A stretch of 64,000 nt of DNA, taken from positions 25,861,523 to 25,925,522 of the forward strand of contig CM067453.1 in assembly GCA_034508935.3 (NCBI GenBank), written 5' to 3'. The notes under the pieces were generated by a model, which worked only from the letters and a program-made list of their open reading frames with translations, was not told the DNA's origin and made no database searches. This stretch comes from Berghia stephanieae. Lineage: Eukaryota; Mollusca; Gastropoda; Nudibranchia; Aeolidiidae. Position numbers and translations under genes: made by a program. This document shows, piece after piece, positions 13,601 to 20,339 of the stretch. How positions within the stretch are numbered: position 1 is the stretch's first letter; each line of letters opens with the position of its first letter.

Positions 13601-16436
13601 AGCAATTTAAACATTTTGACAGCCATTTCATTATCTCCAGAAGAAGCTTCAGCAATTTAAACATTTTGACAGCCATTTCATTATCTACAGAAGAATCTTC
13701 AGCAATTTAAACATTTTGACAGCCATTTCATTATCTACAGAAGAATCTTCAGCAATTTAGACATTTTGACAGCCATTTCATTATCTCCAGAAGAATCTTC
13801 AGCAATTTAAACATTTTGACAGCCATTTCATTATCTTCAGAAGAAGCTTCAGCAATTTAAACATTTTGACAGCCATTTCATTATCTCCAGAAGAAGCTTC
13901 ATCAACTTAAACATTTTGACAGCCATTTCATTATCTACAGAAGAAGCTTCAGCAACTTAAACATTTTGACAGCCATTTCATTATCTCCAGAAGAATCTTC
14001 AGCAATTTAAACATTTTGACAGCCATTTCATTATCTCCAGAAGAAGCTTCAGCAACTTAAACATTTTGACAGCCATTTCATTATCTACAGAAGAATCTTC
14101 AGCAATTTAAACATTTTGACAGCCATTTCATTATCTGCAGAAGAATCTTCAGCAATTTAAACATTTTGACAGCCATTTCATTATCTCCAGAAGAAGCTTC
14201 AGCAACTTAAACATTTTGACAGCCATTTCATTATCTCCAGAAGAAGCTTCAGCAATTTAAACATTTTGACAGCCATTTCATTATCTACTGAAGAATCTTC
14301 AGCAATTTAAACATTTTGACAGCCATTTCATTATCTACAGAAGAAGCTTCAGCAATTTAGACATTTTGACAGCCATTTCGTTATCTACAAAAGAATCTTC
14401 AGCAATTTAAACATTTTGACAGCCATTTCATTATCTACTGAAGAATCTTCAGCAATTTAGACATTTTGACAGCCATTTCGTTATCTACAAAAGAATCTTC
14501 AGCAATTTAAACATTTTGACAGCCATTTCATTATCTACAGAAAAAGCTTCAGCAATTTAAACATTTTGACAGCCATTTCGTTACCTACAAAAGAAGCTTC
14601 AGCAATTTAAACATTTTGACAGCCATTTCGTTACCTACAAAAGAAGCTTCAGCAATTTAGCCATTTTGCAATGTTTCCTCAAATCCTATAATGCATTATT
14701 TTTAAAAATCTTTTTAGGTGCCCTTGGTCATCGTAACAAGATTTTGCGCCTTCGTACAGCGTCACAACAACAGCCTGTATCAACAGGTGGGAAGGATTGG
14801 GACAACGTTCCAGGAGAGTTCATATGTCCGATATCCTGTGAGATGATGAAAGACCCTGTCATCGCTTGTGGTGAGTGACTTGTATGGGCAAAGGGGCTGG
14901 TGGGGCACAGGTGAAAGTTGATGTCAATCAATTTCCCTGAAAATCACTGTGGTTAAAGTTGATGTCAATCAATTTCCCTGAAAATCACTGTGGTGAAAGT
15001 TGATGTCAATCAATTTCCCTGAACCCTCCCATGGTAAGGATCAAATCGTCAACGAACATCTCATCCATCCCTTACTACCAGAGAAAAATATTGTTCCTTT
15101 CTTTATGGCTTTCTGCACTTAACATTGAAGACGAGACACCATAGCTCTGAGCCTTTGAGATTGTGTCAGATGAACAGCTACCTAATGACTGCTGGAATGG
15201 GCAGAAGGGTCTGAAAATATTGATTAAAATGGATTTGTTTACATGCAAGTAAAGTGTTCTATCAGCGAATCTACCAATGTCATTTTTATATCATTAAATA
15301 TTGACTTACACTTGCTCCTTGTAGAACAGAGGGCCACCATCCACTATCTGTTTCTGTCATTGGCTTTCTTCTTTTAATTCAGAAAAATGAGTGGAGCAGG
15401 CACTTATGTTTATAATAACAAGAAATGAAGTGAGTAGCAAAGTGCCAGAAGACAACAGAGAATAAAAATTTTGTGGCAGCGATGGGGGCTCGAACCCGCG
15501 ACCGTACTGGTAGGGCAACTCCACCTGGCCGGAGAGAGTGTGACTCTATTGTATGAGCTATCCACCACTCCAATAAAAGTGGTTTCAAACTTGGTGTCTA
15601 TCTTGAGCCACTCTCTCCCCGACTTCTTGAGGTCACGGGTTCAACAACCACAAACGTTGCGAAGTTAGTTGGCCAGCATTTAAGCTTAATAGCCAATATT
15701 CTCAACACAAACGTGTAACATATAAACAATTGAGACAGTGAGTATGCTCCGGTATTTGGGGTGAATTTTTAATTCAGAAAAGTGAGTGGAGCAGGCACTG
15801 ATGTAGCCTCCAAGGTGAGGTTTGTCACTTCCAATTCACCTGTTAGTTAGCACCTCCATGTCTGCTTATTTTGTGTCCCTTAGGGCTAAAGGCTAAACCA
15901 CACCAGAGACTGACTCCAACTACCGTCCTCTGCCGTCTTCGGGATAAAGACGTCCGGCACAGACTATATACTAAGAATAAAGAGAAGAGCCGCTAGACCT
16001 ACCCATACCAAGGACCTGACGTCCTCTGTCGGGTTTTTTCGAGCCCGACGTCTTTATCTGGAAGACGGCATTGTTGGGTCGTTGGAGTCAGTCTCCGGTG
16101 CGGGTTAGCCCTTAGGGTATCCAATCAAGGGATTGATGAGTAATGTTGATCCCCTTTCTTCTAAAGGCGTGACCAACCCATCTCCATGTCCTCCTCTTAA
16201 ATATTGGCATTTTATTTATATTTTTAATTGAAATGAAATGTTTGTATTCCTCATCTCTCAATATCACCTCTACAGATGGCTACACTTATGACCGTCCAGC
16301 CATTACAGCCTGGATGGGCCAGGGAGAGGCCAGGAGCCCGATGACCAACATCCTCCTAGCGTCTACTACACTCACACCAAACAGGACGCTCAAGATGATG
16401 ATACAGAAATATATACAGCAATCGGAGAGTGCATAG
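196..16436 (+). CDS. WDSUB1: WDSUB1, WD repeat, SAM and U-box protein (3' nine exons, 5' end outside window)
   Basis: The exons join to 196..409, 1863..1966, 4672..4765 (or from 4692), 8031..8064, 8668..8708, 9638..9744, 11050..11253, 14718..14870 and 16276..16436. Domains in order are WD40 blades (exons 196-9744), a SAM domain (exon 11050) and a U-box split over the last two exons. This order is specific to WDSUB1. U-box proteins bind E2 enzymes and act as ubiquitin ligases; the WD40 and SAM parts would bind partners. Landmarks that match the vertebrate protein as I remember it are GHEETVTAAAFSPDG, SLDKSVRLWNM, RYVSSCAF, FICPIS, MKDPVIA-CDGYTYD and LTPNRTLKM. Introns are GT/AG and phases agree except inside the first exon and at the third. 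The N-terminal blades and the start codon lie left of the window. The gene runs toward SPOP on the other strand, about 31 kb away. Confidence 0.88.
456..664. repeat. Inverted pair of SINE family B fragments
   Basis: On + at 456-498 is the head GTGCGGCTATGTAGTCTTGT with its A-box-like part. At 499-664 a longer copy runs the other way and ends in the complementary head. The two heads can form a ~40-bp hairpin in WDSUB1 pre-mRNA. Family B is tRNA-like (B box GGTTCGAGCC) and ~300 bp when full length. The remaining intron to 1289 holds only a C18 run (1042-1059). Confidence 0.65.
1290..1440 (+). repeat. Fragment of DNA repeat family G (5' end)
   Basis: It matches the start of the copy at 3720-4330: GTAACCTTGATATAATTAG, GTGAGAGCTAATCA and GAGCTGAATGACGTCA. 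The rest of the element is missing. Confidence 0.5.
1448..1811. mobile_element. TIR element, family H (~360 bp, MITE-like)
   Basis: The ends are inverted repeats of CAGTG(A/C)ATGACATAATCAGTCG (left CAGTGCATGACATAATCAGT, right complement CAGTGAATGGCAAAATCAGT). The same element is inverted at 12770-13160 and partial at 51358-51565. There is no coding capacity. The superfamily is not clear. Confidence 0.65.
1863..1966 (+). CDS. WDSUB1: WDSUB1 exon: WD40 blade
   Basis: The acceptor TTTCAG ends at 1862 and the donor GTAAGT starts at 1967. Joined in phase 1 to the previous exon it reads FLVATGGKDNLVKLWIL, a WD40 blade with the GGKD...LW signature. It ends in phase 0 after SDLR. Confidence 0.85.
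2115..2345 (-). mobile_element. Decayed LINE fragment (C-terminal region of the polyprotein)
   Basis: The minus strand reads QWQENWVSSNCLLTGHGRTK then SNMCRWKLGNNDACWKC. The LLTGHG...L followed by a Cys cluster is typical of the region after the reverse transcriptase in several LINE clades. The fragment is short. Confidence 0.5.
2510..2985 (+). mobile_element. Decayed LINE 3' fragment (reverse transcriptase C-terminus)
   Basis: Pieces in shifting frames read KLDAFHR, ISNKSLYIKYEETPLS, a WRLFGHVLRRD-like stretch, IPANKAMA and KGRPTTSIYTTMNKDL. This order is typical of the C-terminus of LINE reverse transcriptases. It is broken by several stops and frame changes. Confidence 0.55.
2966..3225 (-). 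repeat. SINE family A (tRNA-headed, ~260 bp)
   Basis: It is the reverse complement of the family A consensus: head TAGCTCAATTGGTAGAGCAC (A box) and GATCGATCC (B box), body with GACCCAGCTACCCA, tail TCCGGCTCCATGGGC. The head end (right) runs into a G15 tract at 3219-3233. Confidence 0.7.
3460..3690 (+). repeat. SINE family B, 5'-truncated
   Basis: It begins near the B box (GGTTCGAGTCCAACTC) and runs to the tail GATATTGCGCTTTATAAA-like end. It matches the better copies at 18556-18868 and 19283-19583. Confidence 0.65.
3720..4330 (+). mobile_element. DNA repeat family G, short form (~0.6 kb)
   Basis: Both ends match the longer copy inverted at 26700-28335: GTAACCT..TTAGTGAGAACT at the left, and TTCTGATCACATGACAT...GACATCAGACTATTGAATCC at the right. 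About 1 kb of interior is absent. It looks like an internal-deletion derivative of a DNA transposon. Superfamily unknown. To its right are poly-C runs at 4396-4413 and 4588-4614. Confidence 0.5.
4672..4765 (+). CDS. WDSUB1: WDSUB1 exon: WD40 blade (acceptor uncertain)
   Basis: The exon reads LKTMLPGHTDSVLWLCFTHD then GILLAS, a WD40 blade with its GH motif, and ends at the donor GTAAGG (4766). The strong acceptor (pyrimidine tract plus CAG ending at 4671) puts this blade one base out of phase with the previous exon. An alternative AAG ending at 4691 gives a perfect phase-0 join (SDLR-TMLPGH) but has no pyrimidine tract. Either the weaker site is used or one base is missing nearby. Confidence 0.75.
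4798..5054 (-). repeat. SINE family A, near full length
   Basis: Tail CAGCCCATGGAGCCGGAG at the left, head GAGCTATCGTGACCCCC at the right, with the shared CAGCTACCCATTCACTGCTG body. Confidence 0.75.
5190..7570 (+). repeat. SINE family A fragment split by a tRNA-headed array
   Basis: Family A tail sequence at 5190-5266 (ATCCTATCCAAA...GCAAGCAATTGCTA) resumes at 7520-7570 (ACTCTGGCTCCATGTG). The two parts meet at the duplicated 13-mer TAGAAATCAGAGT (5254-5266 and 7520-7532), showing the array between is one insertion. Confidence 0.65.
5267..7519. repeat. Array of tRNA-headed 394-bp unit (family C), inverted at about 6655
   Basis: AACAACAAG recurs at 5267, 5661, 6055 and 6450, giving periods of 394, 394 and 395 with near-identical units. 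On the minus strand each unit has a tRNA-like head: A box TAGCTCACACGGTAGAGC and B box GGTTCAAACCC. From about 6655 the units run in the opposite direction to 7519. Sequence near the turn (6520-6840) is ragged with many small deletions. The whole is flanked by the 13-bp direct repeat TAGAAATCAGAGT. The repeated open frames in it are not genes. Confidence 0.8.
7633..7993. repeat. Second inverted pair of SINE family B copies
   Basis: A plus copy (7633-7752, head GTGCGGCTATGTGATCTTAT) abuts a minus copy (7746-7993) ending with the complementary head. The heads and B-box regions can pair across ~120 bp in the WDSUB1 transcript. Confidence 0.7.
8031..8064 (+). CDS. WDSUB1: WDSUB1 micro-exon: end of WD40 blade
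   Basis: This 34-nt exon lies between TTTGTTTCAG and GTAGGT. Joined in phase 2 it reads SSLDKSVRLWNM, the DKSVRLW strand of a WD40 blade. It lies at the left edge of a GA-rich tract. Confidence 0.85.
8100..8281 (+). repeat. GA/GGGA-rich simple repeat
   Basis: Purine-only tract of GAGA and GGGAGG motifs right after the 34-nt exon 8031-8064. A low-complexity open frame runs through it and is not coding. Confidence 0.8.
8668..8708 (+). CDS. WDSUB1: WDSUB1 micro-exon: linker between WD40 blades
   Basis: This 41-nt exon lies between CCATCAG and GTAGGT. It reads NTEQTLLILDSHTR, the counterpart of the vertebrate NTENILHTLTQHTR, and splices in phase 2 to the next exon to give HTRYVSSCAF. Confidence 0.83.
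8957..9006 (+). repeat. (ATT)n microsatellite and T-rich DNA
   Basis: ATT trinucleotides, then T-rich DNA with G runs to about 9170. The rest of the intron 8709-9637 holds only a weak tRNA-like head at 8782-8830 (AATAGCTCAGTTTGTAGGGC). Confidence 0.7.
9638..9744 (+). CDS. WDSUB1: WDSUB1 exon: last WD40 blade
   Basis: The acceptor TTTTCAG ends at 9637 and the donor GTAATT starts at 9745. It reads RYVSSCAFSCDGKNLATAS then GDNTLKIWQL, a complete WD40 blade. It ends in phase 1. Confidence 0.87.
9778..10176 (+). repeat. SINE family A with a duplicated tail
   Basis: A full copy (9778-10039) has head GCCCCGGTAGCTCAATTGGT and tail GCCCCAATGGCTCTGAAGGA. It is followed at 10050-10176 by a second tail segment (GAAAGTATTTTGCGAAAGAC ... 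GGCTCTGAAGGAC). Confidence 0.75.
10245..10324. mobile_element. Tiny TTAA-flanked TIR element (piggyBac-like MITE)
   Basis: TTAA at 10245-10248 and 10321-10324 flank inverted ends CTCTCTCGA and TCAAGAGAG. TTAA target sites are the mark of piggyBac transposons. Only 80 bp, so a chance match is possible. Confidence 0.4.
10325..10620 (+). repeat. Possible LINE tail ending in (TTA)n
   Basis: It reads TPWNNLPRGAKRDED, weakly like the WNSLP motif of CR1/L2 LINE C-termini. It then has GTGCACTATAAATGCCATTC and about 115 bp of (TTA)n, a common CR1/L2-type tail. The coding match is weak. Confidence 0.4.
10641..10971. mobile_element. TTAA-flanked TIR element (piggyBac-like MITE)
   Basis: TTAA at both ends (10641-10644, 10968-10971) with inverted ends CTCTTTGAACGCTG / GGCGCTGAAAGAG. 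The interior also has GTGCGGCCATTGGCC / GGCCGCACATTGCAGCC as inner inverted motifs. No coding. Confidence 0.6.
11050..11253 (+). CDS. WDSUB1: WDSUB1 exon: SAM domain
   Basis: The acceptor CCTGCAG ends at 11049 and the donor GTAAGA starts at 11254. After a short acidic linker it reads WSVEDVCHWLDWLGLGEYE then NAIDGKELLALTASDLE, the helix pattern of a SAM domain, a protein-interaction and oligomerisation module. The last SAM helix (LGHRNKILRLR) is at the start of the next exon. Confidence 0.9.
11265..11604. mobile_element. Foldback element with ~150-bp arms around (GT)n/(CA)n
   Basis: Left arm GAGATAAAGATAAAAGGAG ... CGACGTTTCGGCC ... TCATAATGATATAGGTG. The right arm is its complement, to CTCCCTTTATCTCC. 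The centre is GT then CA repeats. It starts 12 bp after the SAM exon donor. Confidence 0.7.
11692..11914 (-). rRNA. Ectopic 28S rRNA gene fragment (pseudogene)
   Basis: The minus strand contains CCCGTCTTGAAACACGGACC followed by AAGGAGTCC, one of the most conserved segments of 28S rRNA. D3-region sequence follows (GTGAAAGCGAGAGGCCCTCA, GAGCATGAGTGCAGGCGTCG). The GC-rich stretch stands out in an AT-rich intron. About 220 bp of a ~4-kb gene, so not functional. Confidence 0.85.
11920..12190. mobile_element. Foldback element family F (~270 bp)
   Basis: The arms are AAATAACAATGTGAAATTGA ... CTTTATCAACAAAACAGG and the complement CCTGTTTTGTTGATAAAG ... TTCAATTTCACATTGTTATT. A one-sided tail CTTCGAGCAGCAACATTTAC follows. 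A second copy is at 54089-54724. Confidence 0.65.
12199..12470 (+). repeat. SINE family B, near full length but missing the B box
   Basis: Head GTGCGGCTATATGGTCTTGA, body AAATGAGTACCTGGTCG, tail TTTTGCGCTTTATAAAAG. A short deletion has removed the GGTTCGAGCC segment. Confidence 0.7.
12770..13160. mobile_element. TIR element family H, inverted copy
   Basis: Reverse-complement relative of 1448-1811. Ends CAGTGAATGACATAATCAGT and the complement of CAGTGCATGACATAATCAGT, with shared CATCTTCGGGAAATATCAAA. Confidence 0.65.
13331..14665 (+). repeat. 50-bp minisatellite, about 27 copies
   Basis: The unit is AGCCATTTCATTATCTMCAG + AAGAAKCTTCAGCAATTTAA + ACATTTTGAC. The period is exactly 50 with no visible indel over ~1.33 kb. 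Variation is confined to a few sites (A/C/T/G after TTATCT, G/T before CTTC, T/C in CAAYTTAA). 50 is not a multiple of 3, so it is non-coding. It ends about 50 bp before the acceptor of the U-box exon. Confidence 0.95.
14718..14870 (+). CDS. WDSUB1: WDSUB1 exon: end of SAM, first half of U-box
   Basis: The acceptor TTTTTAG ends at 14717 and the donor GTGAGT starts at 14871. It reads ALGHRNKILRLR (last SAM helix), a Q-rich linker, then VPGEFICPISCEMMKDPVIA, the canonical first half of a U-box. The 50-bp minisatellite ends about 50 bp upstream of the acceptor. Confidence 0.9.
14911..15022 (+). repeat. 41-bp tandem repeat, 2.7 copies
   Basis: GTGAAAGTTGATGTCAATCA + ATTTCCCTGAAAATCACTGTG recurs at 14911, 14952 and 14993, starting 41 bp after the U-box exon donor. 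The rest of the intron to 15360 shows no recognisable feature. Confidence 0.85.
15362..15800 (-). repeat. Single diverged family C unit with ~40-bp direct ends
   Basis: One older copy of the 394-bp unit: B box GGTTCGAGCCC and A box TAGCTCATACAATAGAG on the minus strand. Both ends carry TTAATTCAGAAAAGTGAGTG + GAGCAGGCACT. Its ends are therefore permuted relative to the arrays at 5267 and 62865. Confidence 0.75.
15877..16117. mobile_element. Foldback MITE (~240 bp, GC-richer)
   Basis: Ends CCCTTAGGGCTAAAGGCTAA and TTAGCCCTTAGGG. The arms share GAGACTGACTCCAAC, GCCGTCTTC and GATAAAGACGTC in opposite orientation. Not coding. Confidence 0.65.
16276..16436 (+). CDS. WDSUB1: WDSUB1 last exon: second half of U-box and stop
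   Basis: The acceptor CTCTACAG ends at 16275 and the TAG stop is at 16434-16436. It reads CDGYTYDRPAITAWM...SPMTNILL...LTPNRTLKMMIQKYI, completing the U-box (DGYTYDR, SPMTN and LTPNR are its hallmarks), then ends in ESA. Confidence 0.9.
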
Positions 16437-16690
16437 ATAAACGTCCAAGAAAAGTCACAGAAACGGATGTCCATTCAAATCTACCCGAATTGATAAAATG
16501 GACATCTGGGTTTTGATGTTTCATGCAGATCTGTTACTTATACTTAATCAGTTGGGGGTTTTTGCAGGGAAGGGGGGGAGGTTGTTTTCTTTAGTCTTTG
16601 TATTATTTTTTTTCTTTGCGGACAGCACTATCAGAGTGCATCATGTCAGTCAATTTACGACAAATAAACAAAGGCTTTTAACCATCATGT
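16437..16690 (+). other. WDSUB1 3' UTR with candidate poly(A) signal
   Basis: The stretch after the stop has no further coding pattern. AATAAA at 16663-16668 is the first good polyadenylation signal and would end the transcript near 16690. The cleavage point is inferred. Confidence 0.5.
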
Positions 16691-16814
16691 TTTGAAAGAG
16701 GGAATTTTTTTTTTCCATAAAGAAAACTACATAGAATAGAAGAAAATTATTTTACTTGTCAGATATAGTTGACACGATTCTAATTTAGAATCAAAGAAAA
16801 TATTTTATTTAGTT

Positions 16815-16983
16815 TTTCAAAATTTTAATGTGCATTTATATAGAATTTTACCCACTTAATGTGCTCAAAGCACTTTATTAGGAATCCCTAACCAACAGAA
16901 ACACCTAATAATATGACGGATGAGACATGATGCCTGTAAGGTGATATTACATTTTATTTTGACAGAGACAACACCATTAACAA
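16815..16983 (-). repeat. SINE family B, tail half, split by a hAT-like element
   Basis: Minus-strand family B tail (GCACTTTATTAGGAATCCC, GAGACATGATGCCTGTAAGG) runs to 16983 and resumes at 18359-18400 (CCAGGCACTCATTTTTAAC). The 8-mer ATTAACAA is at both junctions. Confidence 0.75.
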
Positions 16984-18358
16984 TAGTGCGGGGCGGTCCT
17001 TGGCAAGCTTAAGGACCACGGTCCTACGGTCCTTGGGAAATGAAGACCGCAAGGACCGGTCCTAGGACCGGCGGTCCTTTTCGACATTGAACATTCCTGA
17101 GAGACCGTTTTGACCTTTGGGACCATGGGATCGTTCATTCTTGAACCGTTAAAGACCGCTACACGATGAAAACCGTGGTCTACAGGAGTAAAACACACGA
17201 AAGATAGTGCACACTCATTCAATGTAACTAATTAGAGAAGAGGGAGTAGCAGCTTCTTATTTGATACACAGTATTCATTGTTACTTCGATAATTTAGCGT
17301 GAATAAAATTTGAAATTATCCCCATTAACGGAGATAGTGGAAATCACCCAATGCGTTGATCGAGTTGTTCGTGGCGTTTATACAACAGCACTGCACCCCC
17401 CCCCCCCCCTCTACACATCAACAACACAAACTGCAGTAGGGCAGCGTAGCATTGAGAATGTAAAGAAACGTGAAGTTAAATAGAGGAGGGTGGTTGCGGT
17501 AATTAATAAAAAGTAAGTGGGGGTCGATGGTGACTTTTCGCCAGATACTAACAAACCCAGCTACCCATTCATGCTGAGTAGAGGGATTCAGAAAAAAACT
17601 CGACTACACACCTGGATCGATCTCTGGCTGATGCGTATAGAGAGTGCTCTATACAACTGAGTATCGGGGCCGCCAAATATTCTATGGACCTTTTAAAATA
17701 CAGACGTTTAGACTGGTTTTTTTGGAAGGAAGAATACTAATGAAATCTATCGTTGTTAGTTAAAACACCAACGAATATTTAATATTTTTATATTTTTAAA
17801 TGACAACAATGCGATAGAAAGGAGTTGCTGCTAAATAGATGACAAAATAAATAAAAAATCAGACTTGCAACTTGCTAGGTTGAACCACACAACACACAAC
17901 CACCATCTATGTAAGTCTAATATGTCAAACAATAACCCATTAGAAAGAGGGTCATCCCATCATAGATCATTGTCATTCGATATTATGGTGTAGTAATTTT
18001 GAAATTTACCACGTATAATGGAACGTCCAAGGCGTTGCGCCTCCTGTTCACCATCTCACACACGAAAGGGCGGTTTCGTGAGTGGAGGGAAGGTGGTCGT
18101 TTGCCTCTATGGTCGTCTGGTCGTTTTTAGTGTATGGCAAGGGTGGTTGTGGGTCGATTAATTAAGTGGGATGGGTTGGTGATTGGTGAAGATAGGAAAG
18201 GAACCGAGGCAAATAAATTCATGCGGGGATTAGTATGGCGCCAGACCGTTTGAAAGGTGATAAGAAGTGAGGACCGCGGCGTTTCCTCTTTGGGACCGGA
18301 CCAGGATCCAGCTAAAAAGACCGTGGGACGGTCTCGGTCGGTCCTCAGGGCGGCACTA
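16984..18358. mobile_element. hAT-like DNA transposon, non-autonomous, 1375 bp
   Basis: A perfect 8-bp duplication ATTAACAA (16976-16983, 18359-18366) flanks ends TAGTGCGGGGCGGTCC and CTCAGGGCGGCACTA. 8-bp duplications and TAGTGC-type ends with many subterminal GGTCC/GGACC motifs fit hAT elements. I see no transposase frame. Inside lie a C15 run (17396-17410) and a family A fragment at 17530-17672, so it is older than at least that insertion. Confidence 0.8.
17530..17672 (-). repeat. SINE family A fragment inside the hAT-like element
   Basis: CCCAGCTACCCATTCATGCT ... GAGTGCTCTATACAACTGAG ... GGGGC matches the head half of family A reversed. Confidence 0.65.
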
Positions 18359-18555
18359 ATTAACAACCAGGCACTCATTTTTAACACTTGAGTTCAGGAA
18401 GTGTTATGTAATGTGATGAAGATTAACCTATACAGTATGCAGAATCCCAAGGTGCTTAAGGCACTACACATCAGAACGCAAGATAACCAAAACACAACAA
18501 ATATTATAACTACAAAAAATTCTGCATGAATAGGAATGGTTTTAAAAATAATAAA

Positions 18556-18868
18556 AATTGAGTTTTATATATAGCGCAAATATCCATCTTTTAATGTGCT
18601 CAATAGTCAAAGCTTTACAAGGGTCCCTGACCAACCGTAACACATAACATGTAGAACGAGACATGATGCCTGTTAGGCGATATTACAATTTTTTTCCGAC
18701 AGAGACAACGCTGTTAATGGCCAGGTACTCATTTTACACCTGAGTACAGTGAGAGCATGTGAGTAAAGAGTCTTTTCCAAGGATCAACTATGCACCGAGC
18801 GAGGCTCGAACTCAAGACCTTCCGATCCGAAAGCGATTGTCATACCACTAGACCACATAGCCGCGCAG
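18556..18868 (-). repeat. SINE family B, full length (~310 bp)
   Basis: Best copy of the family on this strand: head at the right (CATAGCCGCGC complement), B box GGCTCGAACTC complement, tail ATATAGCGCAAATATCCA at the left. Confidence 0.8.
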
Positions 18869-19014
18869 TCTCCTAAATTTACTGAGCTTGAGAAGGCTTC
18901 ATCGATTTCTTTATGTAATTTGTTCCCTAATTTTGGGACTGCCCTGGAGAGAAAGATTCGTCAGCTAAAGATAGTTTATATATTATGGGAACATGAATCA
19001 ATCGTTCATTTTAG

Positions 19015-19235
19015 GATCATAGTGGTCTAGCACGTGTAAATAGAGAGCCTTTTCCAAGGATTCAAGTTTGCCATTAACAACATTGTCTCCGTAAAAAAAA
19101 AAAAAAAATTACTATATCGCCTTACACGCGTCTTATCTTGTCCTAATTGTTTAGTACTGTTGTTGGCAGTGACCCTTTGTAAAGCCTTTGAGCAGGTTTA
19201 GTGTTTATTACGCTATATAAATGCTCACAAAATGT
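19015..19235 (+). repeat. SINE family B, 5'-truncated
   Basis: Starts at CATAGTGGTCTAGCACGTG, has a deleted middle and an A16 run, and ends TTATTACGCTATATAAATGC. Confidence 0.6.
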
Positions 19236-19282
19236 GCATAAATATTACCAGTATACTTAGAAATGGACTTTGAAGCTCTATT

Positions 19283-19583
19283 GTGCAGCTAAGTGGTCTT
19301 GTGGTATGACATTTGCTTTCGGATCGGAAGGTCCTGGGTTCGAGCCTTTACGCATAGCCAAGTCCTTGGAGAAGGCTCTTTGCTCACATTCTCTCACCGT
19401 ACTCAGGTGTAAAATGAGTACCTGGCCGATAACAGCTTTGTCTCTGCAGAAAAAAATTGTAATATCGCCTAACAGGCGTCATATCCCGTCTTAAATGTTA
19501 AATGTTGCTGTTGGCCAGAGACCTCTTGTAAAGCACTTTGAGCACGTTTAGTGGATATTGCGCTTTATAAAAACTTAATTGCA
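19283..19583 (+). repeat. SINE family B, full length
   Basis: Head TGTGCAGCTAAGTGGTCTTG, B box GGGTTCGAGCC, tail GGATATTGCGCTTTATAAAA. From 19584 to 20078 I see nothing recognisable. Confidence 0.8.
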
Positions 19584-20079
19584 AAACATATTTAATTATA
19601 ATTCGGTCCAATTGTTGATTTATAAATGTAAAATAGGTTCCTACAGTTTCTCCTTTTGTTTTCCTGTGAGAGTTGTGAACTGTCTAATTTCCAAGTAACC
19701 AATGTCAGCCCAGTGAAAAGGTCCTATCCACTCGATGTTGGAAAGGGACACAACTTAATGAATTCTATTTTTTTTCCCCAAAAAAAATATATTGTTATAA
19801 CCAGTTTGATTAGTGTGAGTATGTTTTGTATGATGTCAAACAGACTATTTATTTATTTATGCCATACAGTAATTGTTCTTTGTTGTTATTAGATTGATAC
19901 ATACAGTGCTGCATTCATTCCTCAACTGTGCTGGGACAATTATTTAAAAAGAAAAATACATGAGGAATAATTGAAATTCATGTTTGACAGTGAGACGATT
20001 TTCGTTCTCACCGTTCATGATTGGGTATTAGGGAATCTTTGTAGACTGGAGATGACGAGAATTCTTTGTAGATTCTTAG

Positions 20080-20336
20080 TTACGAGGTAGCTCAATTGAT
20101 AGAGCACTCGCTTCACATGCAAAGGGACTGAGATCGATCCCGGGTGCAGTCGAGTTTGTTTTTTTCCGACCCCCCTTGTCCACCCAGCAGTGATTGGGTA
20201 GCTGGGTCTGTTAGATCTGGTGGAAAGTACTTTGCGGTAGACTAGTGTCCTATCCAAAAGATAGCAAGCAATTGCTATTGTCCATTTCACACTATAGAAA
20301 CTGGGATAAACTCCGGCTCAATGGCTCTGAATGACT
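20080..20336 (+). repeat. SINE family A, full length
   Basis: GAGGTAGCTCAATTGATAGA (A box) and GAGATCGATCCCGG (B box), then CACCCAGCAGTGATTGGGTA and tail AACTCCGGCTCAATGGCTCT. Confidence 0.78.
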
Positions 20337-20339
20337 ACT

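Noticed and set aside
13331-14665. CRISPR-like regular repeat
   Set aside because: A continuous tandem array with no spacers in a eukaryotic intron.
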